Assembly: GCF_003369915.1 (NCBI RefSeq)
Contig: NC_046675.1
Location: forward strand, 4,216,001-4,280,000
Direction of reading: 5' to 3'
Length of the DNA stretch: 64,000 bases
DNA from: Drosophila miranda
Taxonomy: Eukaryota; Arthropoda; Insecta; Diptera; Drosophilidae
Shown: positions 28,192-41,134 of the stretch, piece by piece
How positions within the stretch are numbered: position 1 is the first letter of the stretch
Layout: each line of letters begins with the position of its first letter
The notes under the pieces: generated by a model
The model's database searches: none
Seen by the model: only the letters and a program-made list of their open reading frames with translations
What the model was told of the DNA's origin: nothing
Made by a program: the position numbers and the translations under genes

Positions 28192-29607
28192 TGGGATTCC
28201 CCGTTGTGTGTGTCTGGACTTCCGCTTGGCTAAATTTGTTTGCACTTTTTCCCCGCTTCCTGCCATCCAACCCCACCCCACACCACCCCACACTCATAAT
28301 TTCATTTTGAAATGTTTGCCTAAGCGACAAAAATGTACTTATTTTTTGCTTTCATTTCTATGTAGTTTTGTACCCTGACATATGGCACTAAGCCTGCTCC
28401 ACATTATTATAACTAGGCTGGAGTCCACTCCAATGTCCGATGGGGCGTCAAAAGACAACAGCTCAGAGATGGAGAATTTGAGAATTGGAGAACCGAAAGC
28501 TAGGTCCGGCCCATTAAACAGACTCTGAACACTTGGCAGCACTCAGCACGTGATTTGCATACACTTAAGCAGCTGAACCAGGTCCTGCACCAGCATTCTA
28601 CTACCCACCAGCCCCCAACCCCCAAGCCACACTTAATTACATGCCAAATGAAAAGTTCGAAGAAATATATGAGGAAAAACCAAAAATAGAAACAGGAACA
28701 GCACCAAAAATTAAATGTGCGTTAAATTGACAGTAAACATGGCCTGCATTTCAATGACACCAACCAAAAACGAAAGGGGTTCTTAAAGCCATGAAGGAGC
28801 ATAAAAGCCCCCATCAATTCAGAGAAAAAATCCCATTCTAAAAATAAATTTTCAGGAAAATTCTTTAATGAAGAATAATGTTCCATTATCGTTCATCTAT
28901 AATTTTTATCCAGCAAAAATCAAAACCATCCCTTGGTCCCTACTTGAGGTCCTGTTTTTTCATGTATTGATTATGGCCCGGCAACAGATATCACCAGGCA
29001 CTAAGCAAAAATTTAGTTTAGACTCATTAGAGTGTCCCTCTCCACGGAAATCTTTAGTAAAAGGCGAAAGATTTATTCGACAATTGAAGAGAAACCAGAG
29101 TGATTTAACACCCCGAAGAAGCTGCCTCTGTAATTCCCATGCACTAGAACCAGTTGGGAATTCTAAGACATCGCACCCTAGAAAGGTAATCATGGAACTA
29201 TGGAACAATGGTAAATATTTCCTTTGAATAAGAATTTTGCAACGAAACTTTTACACTTATGTAAATATAAGTTTTTACATAGTTTCACAAAGATTTCAAC
29301 AAAATCGGATCACTATATCATAGGCAACTCTATGGCAATGAAAACACGAAAAATTTTTTGTGAATTTAGGAGACAAAGAGTGCCTTGACATTTTTAAATA
29401 GGCTTGTGTATCAAATCCAGTATAGATATTCTCATTCGAGTTTCGGCAGGCAAGCCAGCACAATCTAAAAAAAGGAAAAAAGATATTTGAAAAAAAAAAA
29501 ATTAGAAAAATTGTCGAAAAATAAAAAGTGAAAATTTTGTTTGAAACTTTTTCAAGTGAATATAGTTGGTGAAAGTGATAATTAGTTAAACTAAATCTTT
29601 TGTCGGC

Positions 29608-31301
29608 ATGGAAGCCTTGCGTAATCCCCGATCGCAATCGGCTAGGGCCCGATGCATCGCCGCGCAAAAGACTCAAATGATGGTAAGTATTTGGGAAGGA
29701 TATCTGTGGTGAATGCTACATGGGATGTGCTACACAGAATGAAAAATATAGCGAGGAAGAAAAAATGACCGTTGCTGAAATGAAAGAGCTCTATCTCCAG
29801 ACCATCCAACTGGATGTGGAGCTGCAGCGTGAGATCTACAACATGGAGAAGAAATTTGAAAGCAAGCACAACGAGATATTTGATCAGCGCAAGAAGATCT
29901 TGCAGTAAGTCCCTCAGTCACCCCAATCCTAGTCTCTGTTCCCTACATAATTCTGGTGGCTTCCTCAGGGAATTTAAAAAGAAGAACCATGGCGATTCCA
30001 CGCCTAATGAGAACGTGACCAACTTTTGGTTGCGTGTGCTGAAGGCCTCATACACGGAGTTTATCAGCAAGAAAGATGAAAAGATTTTGGCGGTGAGTAT
30101 TAATACGAAATTATATATTAAAATATGACATTTAAGGCAAAGTATGACTGACATTTAAGGAAAACTATAGCTGATGTTTAATGAATATTATAACTGACAT
30201 TTACTTTATTGACATACCTGACTACGGGATTACATATTATTCCAATTTATAGAATTCAATTCTGATTACAATTCCATAATTTCAAAGGTAATCAAAGGTG
30301 CAGCTCCTTTCCTGCCTTTGTTCAATAGGCAATATTATTTTACACATGTTTCAATTAATTCTAAGAACATACGAGAAATCTAGTGCCGGGCCTTTAGGCA
30401 ATCAATCCCTTTACTGTAGGAATGCGATCTTTCATCATTCGCATTCTGATTCTGAGTCAAACGAAGGCCTGGCTGTTGCGACAGAAATGTAAGCCCCCGC
30501 GAAGTCAATAAATGAATTCTCAGAAAACCAAATGGTCATCGTCTGTATTGTTTTAAGCAATTCAGTACTCCATTGCAAATTCTCATGGGTACTAGGCAGC
30601 TGTTGTTTTTCAAGTGCTTAATGCCATTCAAATCTGCATATCCAACAACTTAGTTTGTACTTTTTTCTACCACAGTATTTAAACGACATACGCACCAAGC
30701 TGCACAGCGCTCCGGTGGTTAAATTTGATGTGCAATTCCATTTTGATAAGAACGAATACTTCAGCAATGATGTGCTAGTGAAGACCTATTACCTCAACTG
30801 TCAACCGGACGTTGATGATCCGCTCTCATACGATGGCGCTGAGATCTACAAGACTGAGGGATGCAAGATTAATTGGAAGCAGCCCAAGGACCATATGATC
30901 AATGGTAAGAAAGGGTAACGTAACTGATTGATCTGATTGATTAAACCATCTTCGAATGGAACAGATTCTGAGCAAACATTCTTCGAATTCTTCAATCCAC
31001 CAACTTTACCAAAGGATATTGATGATCCAACCTACTGTGATATTAATGTAAGATGAGTAATTCTTTCGTCACGGCTTAACTTTTTATATAACTTTATCGT
31101 TTATAGGCCATATTGCAGAATGACTTTGAACTTGGCTTCTATCTGAAGGAGCGTGTAATTCCTAAGGCCATTATATTCTTCACAGGCGAAATAGCCGACT
31201 GCCAGAGCTCTAGCGAGTCGGAAACAGACTCTGATGACACGGATGAGTCGGATGCCGAAGAGGTGGAAGACGAAGGGTCCTCCAATGGCGCCGATAAATA
31301 A
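29608..31301 (+). CDS. mil: NAP-family histone chaperone (milkah-like)
   Basis: Six exons join in frame to 290 aa: 29608-29682, 29738-29904, 29969-30092, 30676-30904, 30965-31047, 31107-31301. The protein has the NAP fold landmarks. An N-terminal coiled-coil helix (ELYLQTIQLDVELQREIYNM), NFWLRVLKAS, a beta-rich middle and FFEFFNPP (the conserved NAP1 motif) are followed by a short acidic tail rich in S, D and E. NAP proteins carry H2A-H2B, shuttle histones and assemble nucleosomes. At 290 aa it is shorter than canonical fly Nap1 (about 370) and closest in size to the NAP paralogue milkah, known from D. melanogaster 94B. The third intron is long (583 bp), the others 55-64 bp. The stop codon overlaps an AATAAA. 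The symbol rests on remembered synteny and length, so it is less certain than the family. Confidence 0.85.
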
Positions 31302-31440
31302 ATACAGAACCTTTACATACCTTACACATTCATACACACTCTGGTTTCTACTACACTACTACTTATACTACACAATGTAATACCGGCTTCCAACACATGA
31401 GTTTTTACAATATTACAAGGCTTTTCTTGCTTACAATTTC

Positions 31441-31626
31441 AGAAGAGATACCAAATAAACATTACACTTGATACATATGTCTACACATACCCAAATACAA
31501 AATATTTCAAAGCATTTGCCCCAACTATTCCAAAGAAGATACCAAATAAGCATTACACATGATATACACATATGTTTCACACGTAAAACTACACATAAAA
31601 CTACCAAATAAACGTTACATCATACC
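31441..31626 (+). repeat. Diverged tandem repeats with poly(A) signals downstream of the NAP gene
   Basis: Segments beginning near 31,441 and 31,534 share GATACCAAATAARCATTACAC and the following ATACATATG-like bases (period about 93 bp). A third, shorter copy (CTACCAAATAAACGTTACAT) starts near 31,600. Two of the three carry AATAAA. They lie 140-330 bp after the stop of the NAP gene and could provide alternative 3' ends. The 31,302-31,974 interval holds nothing else that I recognise. Confidence 0.55.
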
Positions 31627-31974
31627 AAAGGATTGTTCACGTGTTTTAATGCCTAACTATAAATGATAGGGTTTATACATTTATTCGGGCCCGACGCTAT
31701 ACATTTCTTCGAGCCTGACGTATAGTACAAGAGCGTTTAGTGTGTATGGTAGGGCGGGGGCGTAATACTAGAGGGGCTTGAACTACAGCACTTGCTTGTA
31801 GACAGCCGTGGTTGTGGTTGCGTTTTTTCAGGCTTGGCCATGCTTCCGTCGTCTCACTAAAAGTATTTAAGCCAGGACGTGCCATAGGCGAAGAAAATAC
31901 TCGTACAACAAAATACAAACACAATTTGATGGGAGGGTTGGAGCGGACTGTGTATCCTAGTTTGAGGAATTCTT

Positions 31975-34458
31975 CTAGGCCACATCGTCGAAATCGAATG
32001 GAGGCGGAGGCGATGGTGTTGGCTGCTCCTCGTCGGGTGCATCATCCGGTGCATTGCTTGGTGGTGCCGGCTGCTCAGGTTCTTCTGCTTCTTCCGGTTC
32101 CTCCGGTGGCTTAACATCCTCATCAATATCCAAATGCGCAGCCACTACCTCGCACTCTGGCTTCAATTCCTTGAATTTACGCAATCCAATCACCGTAACG
32201 CCCGTGCCACTCACATCGATGAATACCAGGAAGGGCGAGCATTGTACCAGATGCTCCAGTGTGTGGTTGGTAATGTGCTGATAGTTTCGCAGTGATATCC
32301 GCTCGAGGCGGTTGTCCGGTGACCGGTTGATGTTGCGTATCCAGACGACGTCCGGCTGCACGGGTCTGGCTGCTCGCCCAAAACTGTAGATGGCCCGATC
32401 CGAGACATAGTACTGCGGTGGTGGGCCTGGATTGGATGTCTGGCGGTGACGCAGACGGCGGGCATAGTCTCTGTCCAGGGGATCCAGCATGTTCCAGAAC
32501 ATTGGATGGTGAACCACCTGGTCGAAGTTGCCACGCGCCAGCGAACGCCGTCGCGCTGAGTGCATGACAAGCATTGGCTCCCTGATGGCTCCCATGGCCT
32601 GCGGGTTCATGTAGATCACTTGATCGCGTCGTGGCAGGAAGCGGCTGTGTGCCGGATTATTGCCGCGCCAGGACCTCAAATGGTCCGCCATCTGATCTAG
32701 TATGGACTGCATGTTGGGCTGTGGATTCTCGCCAGGGCCTTGGCCCCCGGGCACGTAGACGTAGGCGCGTGGTGTGGGTCCAACTCCAGCCCCAGCTTCG
32801 TCTGGTTCAGCGTTGTCGGCCTGATCCGCGGCCGGTGGCATGCCCTGGCGCACGGCGGCAACACTTGGCAGGGCTATCACCACTAGAGGCGACCGCACGG
32901 GAGCATTGGGATCGATACCGCCGCTGTGGCCGTTGCTGCGCGGGGCTGCACTGTCGGACTTGTCTGACGAGGACGCTGACGCCGAAGACGTATCCTCATC
33001 TTCGGACTCGGAGGACAAACACACTCGCTTTCCCGAACATGATGCACTGGACGCTGGCGCTGGTTCATCCGTTCTTTCGTCGCTGGGGTCCGAGTGGAAT
33101 ATCTCGTGGCATGGCCTAGGCGCATCGGAGGACTCAGGCTCGTTAGGGTCGTTGCCCCGTGCCATTTTGCAGGCACGCAAATGCTCCATAGCAGCGCGAG
33201 ATGTGGACGGCTCGTCGTCATTTAGCACTTTCAGAGATTCCGACTGCGATGTGGCAGCCTCGTCATTTCCATTGTTCACCTTTTCAGGCGATGCCGCTTC
33301 CGACGGCGGATTAAGTGGGGATTCCAGCAGTAGCTCCTTAAGGTTCTCAATAGCACTGAAGCATTGCAGATCCGAGTTATTTATGGGCGTTAGACGCAGA
33401 TCGAGCACCTGTTGAACGAATTGAAATAGATTTCTCATAACAGAGACCAATATCAATGACAAACGTTGACAAACCTCTAGCTTCATAAAACCAAATCGTG
33501 CCGCCATGCTACCGTAGGGCACAAACTTGCACAGCATCTGGCAGCCCTTGAGGCTGAGGCGTCGCAGCGAGGGCAGCTTGGAGAGGGCCATGATGTAGTA
33601 TGGCTCAAACCAGTTGTTATCCTCGATGCTGAGATCCTGCACGAGGCAAGTGAATACATTAAGAGCTTCTCAGAGCTATAATCTGCTCCACTCACCTCCA
33701 GGTTAACCAATTGCAACTCTATCGTATGGAATATGCTCTTGCCCTGATCCCCAACTTTGACACTGCAGTCCTTGAGCTTGAGACGCTTCAGAGAGCCAGG
33801 AAACTGTGTAATCCGTATCTACATTTTGAAAAGTAAGCCATTTATAAGTAAATGTTACTTTTTTTTATCTGACTCACATATTCAAAGTCCAGGCTGACGC
33901 CCTGCAGCTCCAGCACCTTCAGCTGTGCGGCCACTTTGGGAAAAACGGTGGTCAGGGTGCAGGTGAACTGCCGGAACTCGCCCGCAACATGCTGCGACGA
34001 TGGCGGTCCGCAAATTTTAATTGTGTGGGTCTTTTCTGTGGCACGACCCAGTATCTCCTCCAATATGCCCAACGGCAGGGGGCCGTTACTGAGATCGATG
34101 CCGTGCCAAAACCGGTGATCCAGCAGCAAGTTCTCCAAACGCGGCGAGCAGCTGACCAAACAAACGACAAAATAAGTGTATTGAAGTAGTCTCTTGCCTT
34201 CGCGACTTACTGCATCAGGGCCATTATGGATGGCGTGTCCAGGTGCTTGAAAATCTCGTATAGAATTTCATCGCAAAAGCCGAGCAAGTGGTGCTCCTGG
34301 AAGTAGTCCCCTTTTTTGCGTTGTTTTGTCTTCGGCTCGGGGCTGTAGTCTTGGACAACGGATATCATGGGTGCGGCATCTTTCAGTGCAATCTCGCTGG
34401 CCGAGAAGCGCCGCTTTTGCGCTGCAACAAAAGCGCTGCCCACATCGGCGTTATCCAT
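31975..34458 (-). CDS. F-box / leucine-rich-repeat protein
   Basis: Five exons on the minus strand join in frame to 746 aa: 34458-34211, 34151-33878, 33818-33696, 33636-33475, 33408-31975. Residues about 52-90 read LLGFCDEILYEIFKHLDTPSIMALMQCSPRLENLL, an F-box that would bind Skp1 in an SCF ubiquitin ligase. Degenerate leucine-rich repeats follow (LKRLKLKDC, LPSLRRLSLKGC, VLDLRLTPI, ENLKELLLES). A long serine/acidic low-complexity linker comes next, then a C-terminal LRR-like piece (LERISLRNYQHI) and a proline/acidic tail. It is probably the orthologue of an uncharacterised fly F-box gene near mil, with substrate unknown. The start at MDNADVG is the first ATG of the exon frame. A promoter module with GGTATATTT-like repeats lies 70 bp upstream. 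Confidence 0.85.
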
Positions 34459-34524
34459 TCTACCCGCTTTTAATGAATGCTTTTCTTGCAATTTTCAATT
34501 TTCCAGCTAAAATGCAAGTAAGCA

Positions 34525-34650
34525 GTGGATAAACTATACGGTCTGACTCTCGGAAAAATACCGTAATATATCGTAAATATTCCGATGAAGAAAGAACTTG
34601 GTCCACTTATCCCCCCCTTTATTTAAACAGGATAACAGCTTGAGTCACTT
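34525..34650 (-). promoter_or_regulatory. Promoter module of the F-box gene (module copy 1)
   Basis: Read on the minus strand, this holds degenerate GGTATATTT motifs (Motif 6-like) followed by GTTTATCC and CACTGCTTACTT. It is about 80% similar over more than 110 bp to the Surf4 upstream region at 41,140-41,265, including the shared outer part TTTATTTAAACAGGATAAC. The remaining interval to mRpS22 (34,651-34,935) shows no further recognisable site. Confidence 0.5.
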
Positions 34651-34935
34651 GAAGGTCCATCCTATCCATCATCTTTACTTGAAAAACTTTCCCCTGTACT
34701 GCTCTAAAGATTTAAGTTTCTTAATTTTCGTGGAGAGCACCCACTGGTCAACAGTGGGTTAATAGAATCGCAATGGACCAAACAATCAAGTTAACTCGAC
34801 ATCTACAGTATATGTAACTACAAATCGCGGTTTCCACAGGTATTATACATGAACTGGAACAGTGCTGTAAATCGTTGCCAAGCACTGAATTTCCGACTCG
34901 TGTATTTTGTTGCCGTTTTAAAGAATTTAATTAAA

Positions 34936-36117
34936 ATGTCCCTTTTGAGGTACGTGCGCCGGCTGAATGCTTTGCAAGGCCTTCAGCAGTGCCGGCGAGA
35001 AGTTTCCAGCGCACCGGCAAAGAGCGCCACGCTCAAATACGACCAGGATCCGCAACCGCTCTTCACCGATAGCGAAACCCAGCGCCTGCTCCAGTCCATG
35101 ACGCAACTGCAGTTGGACAAGGTGTTCCGGAAGAGGACTGTGAAGGACAATAGGAGCGAAACCAAGTTTATGACCAATGAGCAGCTGGAGACGGAGTTCC
35201 TGCAGATCATCGAGAAGGCAAAGCATCTGCTGAAGATGCCGCCTATCGTGAAGATCAAACAAGACACGGAGCGAATCATTGCCAAGGATCCGGCACTGAA
35301 AGACTTTGCCACCACCAAGTACGTGTTCACGGACATTACCTTCGGGCTGCCCCACTCGGAGCGCAAGGTGGTGGTCCGCGAGACTGACGGAACCCTGGCC
35401 TACGCCTCGCTGGACACGACCAAGCGAATGAATCAGCTTTACTTCCCACTGGAGGGCCGCAAGTCCTACACTCCGCGCATGTTTGCGTACGAGGAGCTAC
35501 TGCACAAGTGTCTGGAAGAGCACAAATATGAATTCGTGCTGGACAGGCTCACCGTCCAATACGAACCGTACGAGACCGAGTTTCACAATCTCTCTGCGAG
35601 AGTTTTCGAGCATTTAAACGAGTCGAAGCAGTTCGATCTGCTGCGTTCCACCCGGCACTTTGGCCCCATGGCCTTCTTCTATGCCTGGCATCGGTGTATC
35701 GATGATCTCTTGTACGACATGATCCGGCGGGACTATCTACACAATGCCGTAGAGCTCATTGCGCTGACCTATAAAATTCACAAAATTCCTGTGGAATATA
35801 CGGAAACGTTGGCTAAGCTAGAGGCTCTACATCCCACGCCCGATGAGAGCGCACTCTCCGAGCTGCGGGGATTCCTGCGAAGGCCCGAGGAGAAGCAGGG
35901 CATCGAGCAGGAAATCCATACGGCCATTGGCAAGACGGAGCAGGACTTTGCTGCCGACGACATCAGTTTGAAGTTTATCGAGGAATACATTGCCAGCGAA
36001 CATTCGCTGAAGAAGGTGCAACTGGAGCTGGCCGTCCAAACGCTGAAAGAGATCAATCTGGAGAAGCTACAGCTGTTCCAAGGATTGAAGAAAGCGCACG
36101 GCGTGCAGGCATCATAA
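34936..36117 (+). CDS. mRpS22: Mitochondrial small-subunit ribosomal protein mS22
   Basis: A single-exon frame encodes 393 aa matching the metazoan mitoribosomal protein S22 family. It includes the landmark region with KYVFTDITFGLPHSERKVVVRE and RMNQLYFPLEGRKSYTPRM. The N-terminus (MSLLRYVRRLNALQGLQQCRR) is arginine-rich without acidic residues, a typical mitochondrial targeting peptide. The frame is open 29 codons further upstream with another ATG, but the MSLLRYV start gives the better presequence. mS22 is a metazoan-specific protein of the 28S subunit. The gene converges with the downstream C2H2 gene: only 43 bp separate the two stop codons and their poly(A) signals interleave. Confidence 0.92.
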   Translation: MSLLRYVRRLNALQGLQQCRREVSSAPAKSATLKYDQDPQPLFTDSETQRLLQSMTQLQLDKVFRKRTVKDNRSETKFMTNEQLETEFLQIIEKAKHLLKMPPIVKIKQDTERIIAKDPALKDFATTKYVFTDITFGLPHSERKVVVRETDGTLAYASLDTTKRMNQLYFPLEGRKSYTPRMFAYEELLHKCLEEHKYEFVLDRLTVQYEPYETEFHNLSARVFEHLNESKQFDLLRSTRHFGPMAFFYAWHRCIDDLLYDMIRRDYLHNAVELIALTYKIHKIPVEYTETLAKLEALHPTPDESALSELRGFLRRPEEKQGIEQEIHTAIGKTEQDFAADDISLKFIEEYIASEHSLKKVQLELAVQTLKEINLEKLQLFQGLKKAHGVQAS

Positions 36118-36160
36118 GTGCTTCGATTTATTGTTATTAATTTACATAAATAAATATCGT

Positions 36161-37230
36161 TTAGGCCAATGATGAGGGCTTGAAGAGTTTCTTTGTCAAT
36201 TGTCTGTGATGCGCCTGGATGCACCTGAACCTGTGAATGCCGCACAAGCGCTCATCGTTAAACTTCCTCAGACAGACGGTGCATCGCTTGAGATTGCCCT
36301 TCCATCGCGAGGCCGAATGCTTGTCAAACAGAAACAGGGCCTTTGCCCTGTTGCAGCCTTCCTTTTTCTTGCGATGCAGAAGAAAGGACATGGCAGTCCT
36401 GAAATGCAGACGACACTCCAGGCAACGATAGAAGGGCCCTTTGTCGTGTGTGCTTAGGTGTTTGTACAGCTGTGGCTGCGTTCTGCACACAACATTGCAA
36501 AACATATTCGGACACTTGAGGAAAATCGAAGGCTTCTTCGATGGACGGGAGCGGCAGGTGAGATTATGTCCGAGCAGCAGACGCTCGTGATCAACAAACT
36601 CTCCACAAAGGCAGCAGAGTACTTTCGGCCCATAGTGCGTGACAATGTGACTCTTGTGCTGTTCCAGGGATCGGGCCACCTCGCCGCAGACCAGGCACTC
36701 CATCATTCCGTTCCGGATAGTCAATGTGTTCTCACCCACAAATGTGATGAACTTGGATTCCTCGTCCTCCTCGCCACTTGACAACTCTTCTTTTCTCTCG
36801 GTATCCATTGGTGTTTCTTCCCACTCGTCTGTGTCGCATTGCACTCCCACATCGCATATTTGCTTTTCCTCCGTCTGGACAGCGCGCTCGCGGACTGGGT
36901 TACAAGTCTCCGGTGTCTTCTGCGGGTAATTGCGGCTGGGCAGTGGCACTATCTTGAGAGGTGGGCGCTCAACCTTAGCCGCCGGGGCGGGCATAGCACT
37001 CTTTTTCCGAGTCCATGGCTTCTTTATGCGGGTTGTGAGTATCTTGTTATCCAGCGCGTAGCGTGGTGTGATCAGCTTGGTTTGCACGCATATGAACTCC
37101 GGGAGTTCAAAGACTCGCACATTGATCGGTGTTACCTACGAAACAGATATATAATTCTCAAAGTTATTGAAACTTGTACATAAATCATAATTTTTACCTT
37201 TGCTGGAATTGGCTGCAACGCAATCGCCAT
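36161..37230 (-). CDS. C2H2 zinc-finger protein (335 aa)
   Basis: Two exons, 37230-37198 (11 codons, MAIALQPIPAK) and 37135-36161, join in phase 0 across a 62-bp intron. After a basic N-terminal part and an acidic stretch (EELSSGEEDEESK), the protein has about five C2H2-type fingers: CLVCGEV...H, CCLCGEF...C, CPNMFCNVVC...H, CLECRLHF...H and CTVCLRKF...H. Several have non-canonical last ligands (C in place of H). A nuclear DNA- or RNA-binding role is likely. I do not recognise an orthologue by name. Its minus-strand poly(A) signal (tttatt on the plus strand, near 36,124) falls just after the mRpS22 stop codon. Confidence 0.85.
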
Positions 37231-37774
37231 TTCCAGATAACAAAAATAAAGTTGTAACAAATTAACTCAAACCTAAAATAATTTGTAGGCTGTGAAAACC
37301 GGCGTAAATTGTTTTAAAATTGAGGAGTAAATTCCTAGTAGAGCTAGAGAAACATCGATGTTAACAACATTTTATCCGATTAAATAATCAAATGAAAATG
37401 GTTAAACAAAAAAAAAAAAGAAAGACGATAGACGTTCATATTGCTCAATTTAGAGATTCCGTTGAATATTTCTGGCTAAATAAAGCCCTTAGTTCTGCCC
37501 AAATAATTTTAGGCCGTTGATGAATAAATTTTCTTCAAGATTGGCTAGTTTTTCGTGCTTGCTTTTATTGTGGTTTGGCTAAAACAAGGCTTAAAGAAAA
37601 TGGCCAATTTTTAGGAGTAAATAGACAATTCCCAGACAGTATGACAATACAGCCCTGGTATTTCAGATTAGTGTGGCCCTGTTCCATTATTATTATTATT
37701 GCCATTCACACGTTTCGGCATCACATCAAATTTTGGCACCATAAAAATATTAATAAAGAAAATCTAAGAAAAGT
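37231..37774. other. Intergenic, C2H2 gene to BUD31 copy
   Basis: AT-rich DNA of 544 bp that should contain the divergent promoters of the minus-strand C2H2 gene and the plus-strand BUD31 copy. A sequence close to inverted Motif 1 (AGTGTGGCCC) lies about 105 bp upstream of the BUD31 ATG. No other site is clear. Confidence 0.4.
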
Positions 37775-38209
37775 ATGCCGAAAGTACGCCGGAGCCGCAA
37801 GCCGCCCCCAGACGGATGGGAGTTGATAGAGCCCACACTCGAGGAGATCGAGCAGAAGATGCGCGAGGCGGAAACAGAACCACACGAGGGAAAGCGCATT
37901 TCGGAGTCCCTCTGGCCCATATTCAAGATCCACCATCAGAAGACGCGCTACATCTACGACCTGTTCCACCGACGCAAAGCCATTAGCCGAGAGCTCTATG
38001 ACTACTGCCTCAAGGAGAAGATCGCCGATGGCAATCTGATAGCCAAGTGGAAAAAGTCCGGTTACGAGAACCTCTGCTGCCTGCGATGCATACAGTCGCG
38101 CGACACGAATTTTGGCACAAACTGCATCTGCCGGGTGCCCAAGTCCAAGCTCGAGGAGGGTCGCATTGTGGAATGTGTGCATTGCGGGTGCCGCGGCTGC
38201 TCGGGATAA
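37775..38209 (+). CDS. BUD31/G10 spliceosomal protein, intronless copy
   Basis: An uninterrupted 144-codon frame encodes nearly the canonical BUD31 (G10) protein, full length and ending in the invariant [11 protein letters not shown]. The N-terminal [22 protein letters not shown] and the cysteine-rich zinc-binding C-terminus (CCLRC, CICRVP) are intact. BUD31 is a core component of the activated spliceosome. The D. melanogaster gene I know, l(1)10Bb, is X-linked, and this copy sits among Muller E genes without introns, so it could be a retrocopy of an X-linked parent or a relocated original. The sequence alone cannot decide. Strong constraint on the protein says that it is functional or very recent. 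A decayed partial repeat of its own 3' end follows. AATAAA occurs near 38,355. Confidence 0.9.
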   Translation: MPKVRRSRKPPPDGWELIEPTLEEIEQKMREAETEPHEGKRISESLWPIFKIHHQKTRYIYDLFHRRKAISRELYDYCLKEKIADGNLIAKWKKSGYENLCCLRCIQSRDTNFGTNCICRVPKSKLEEGRIVECVHCGCRGCSG

Positions 38210-38239
38210 GGTCAAGGAAGGTTGTGGGACGCGGAGTCC

Positions 38240-38305
38240 CTGCATCTGCTGCGAGTGCCCGAATCCGAGCTCGAGGAAGGACATTCTGTTAAATATATGT
38301 ATTCA
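38240..38305 (+). pseudogene. Decayed tandem repeat of the BUD31 3' end
   Basis: Bases 38,240-38,280 align with BUD31 coding bases 38,122-38,162: CTGCATCTGC, GTGCCC and AGCTCGAGGA are shared with scattered substitutions. The following bases are weakly similar too. The period is about 118 bp and the copy lies about 30 bp beyond the stop codon, so it is now 3'UTR. It is a partial tandem duplication that is no longer in the BUD31 frame. Confidence 0.65.
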
Positions 38306-39134
38306 AGCCAATAGCCAATAGCCTCCCAGAGAGTTAAGACATTGTAATGTACAAAAATAAAACAATTTTATAAATAAATAACAAAAAATGGATGCGACTT
38401 ATCGATTTCGTGTCATTCACAGGGTAGTCTATCGTAGTTTCTCGCTTTCAAATAATTCCATTCAGTTTAAAAATCAAAAATATTCTTCATTATGTTTATT
38501 AAAACGTTACAATTTAATTCTATTACACTTTTGCTTATAAACGAAAGAAACAAATCATTGTCAATTGGTACACTCATCATATTTTATACATCGTTTTCAT
38601 CATATTCAACCCTCTATTAAACAACAAAACGCAAACACCAAGATTACAACTTATTGATTAGGGCGTACAAATTAGAATAAAAAAATCTGCGAATAATATG
38701 GATTTTTGCTGACAAGGATGGATAGTCAAAATCAGTTAATGTCTCTCGTTTGTGGGCCATACATATGCCATATTTGTTAGTTGCATTTTCGTTATGTACA
38801 AAAAGAAAAAGGATCTTAAATGTAGACGAAGTTTGTCGTTGAATGTGTGCGAATGATGGTTGGTTGGATGTGGGTAGGTCAGGGCCCTGTGGACTAGCCG
38901 GGCGGGGGGAGGGTATTGCTGAAGTCAAGTCCCTTTTCATTCAAATATTTGTCAAGTTCTTAAAGGTGTTGTGCCGATGTTGTTGCTGTGCTGCTGCTGC
39001 TGTTGCTCTGCTGATGTTGCTCCTGTTGTTGTCCCATTTTATGGTAAATCCTAACTAACATTTCTCGGAAAGAGTAAAACACGGTTAAAGTCAATTGCTG
39101 CACAAGTGTTCCGTGGGAGTGTGCGCGAACGCCT
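38306..39134. other. Intergenic / Surf4 3'UTR
   Basis: Likely the long 3'UTR of Surf4 on the minus strand. An AATAAA on that strand lies near 38,495, about 640 bp beyond the Surf4 stop. A CTG/GTT-rich simple stretch occupies 38,980-39,030. No reading frame is convincing. Confidence 0.45.
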
Positions 39135-40947
<1,813 letters not shown>

Positions 40948-41134
40948 GTTGGCAGTTTTGGCTGCTGTGTGTCTAGAACGTTGTTGCAGTCGGCTTGCTC
41001 ACTGGCAGCTATGGAGACACTTTATCTGTTAGTAACTTTCTCTTTTCTAGTCCTTTCGAAATTATAATGAAATTACCAAAAAATCATGAATTAAAAACCA
41101 GGAACTTAAAAACACACACGACACGACGAAAAGG

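Larger units (their letters stand above)
21503..29607. other. Gene-free region, right part
   Basis: Between the minus-strand promoter and the NAP gene I see one candidate small-peptide exon (23,221-23,382) and otherwise non-coding DNA. It has T-rich polypyrimidine runs (around 23.1-23.2 kb and 24.2 kb), a GTT/GTC-rich stretch (22,979-22,999), GAT and TGG-rich low-complexity stretches (27.35-27.6 kb) and microsatellites. Open frames in this part overlap on both strands and are composed of simple sequence. Confidence 0.6.

Noticed and set aside
32840-33415. 191-codon plus-strand frame opposite the F-box gene
   Set aside because: A Ser/Asp-rich antisense shadow of the low-complexity coding exon. 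The minus-strand F-box exon chain explains the region fully.
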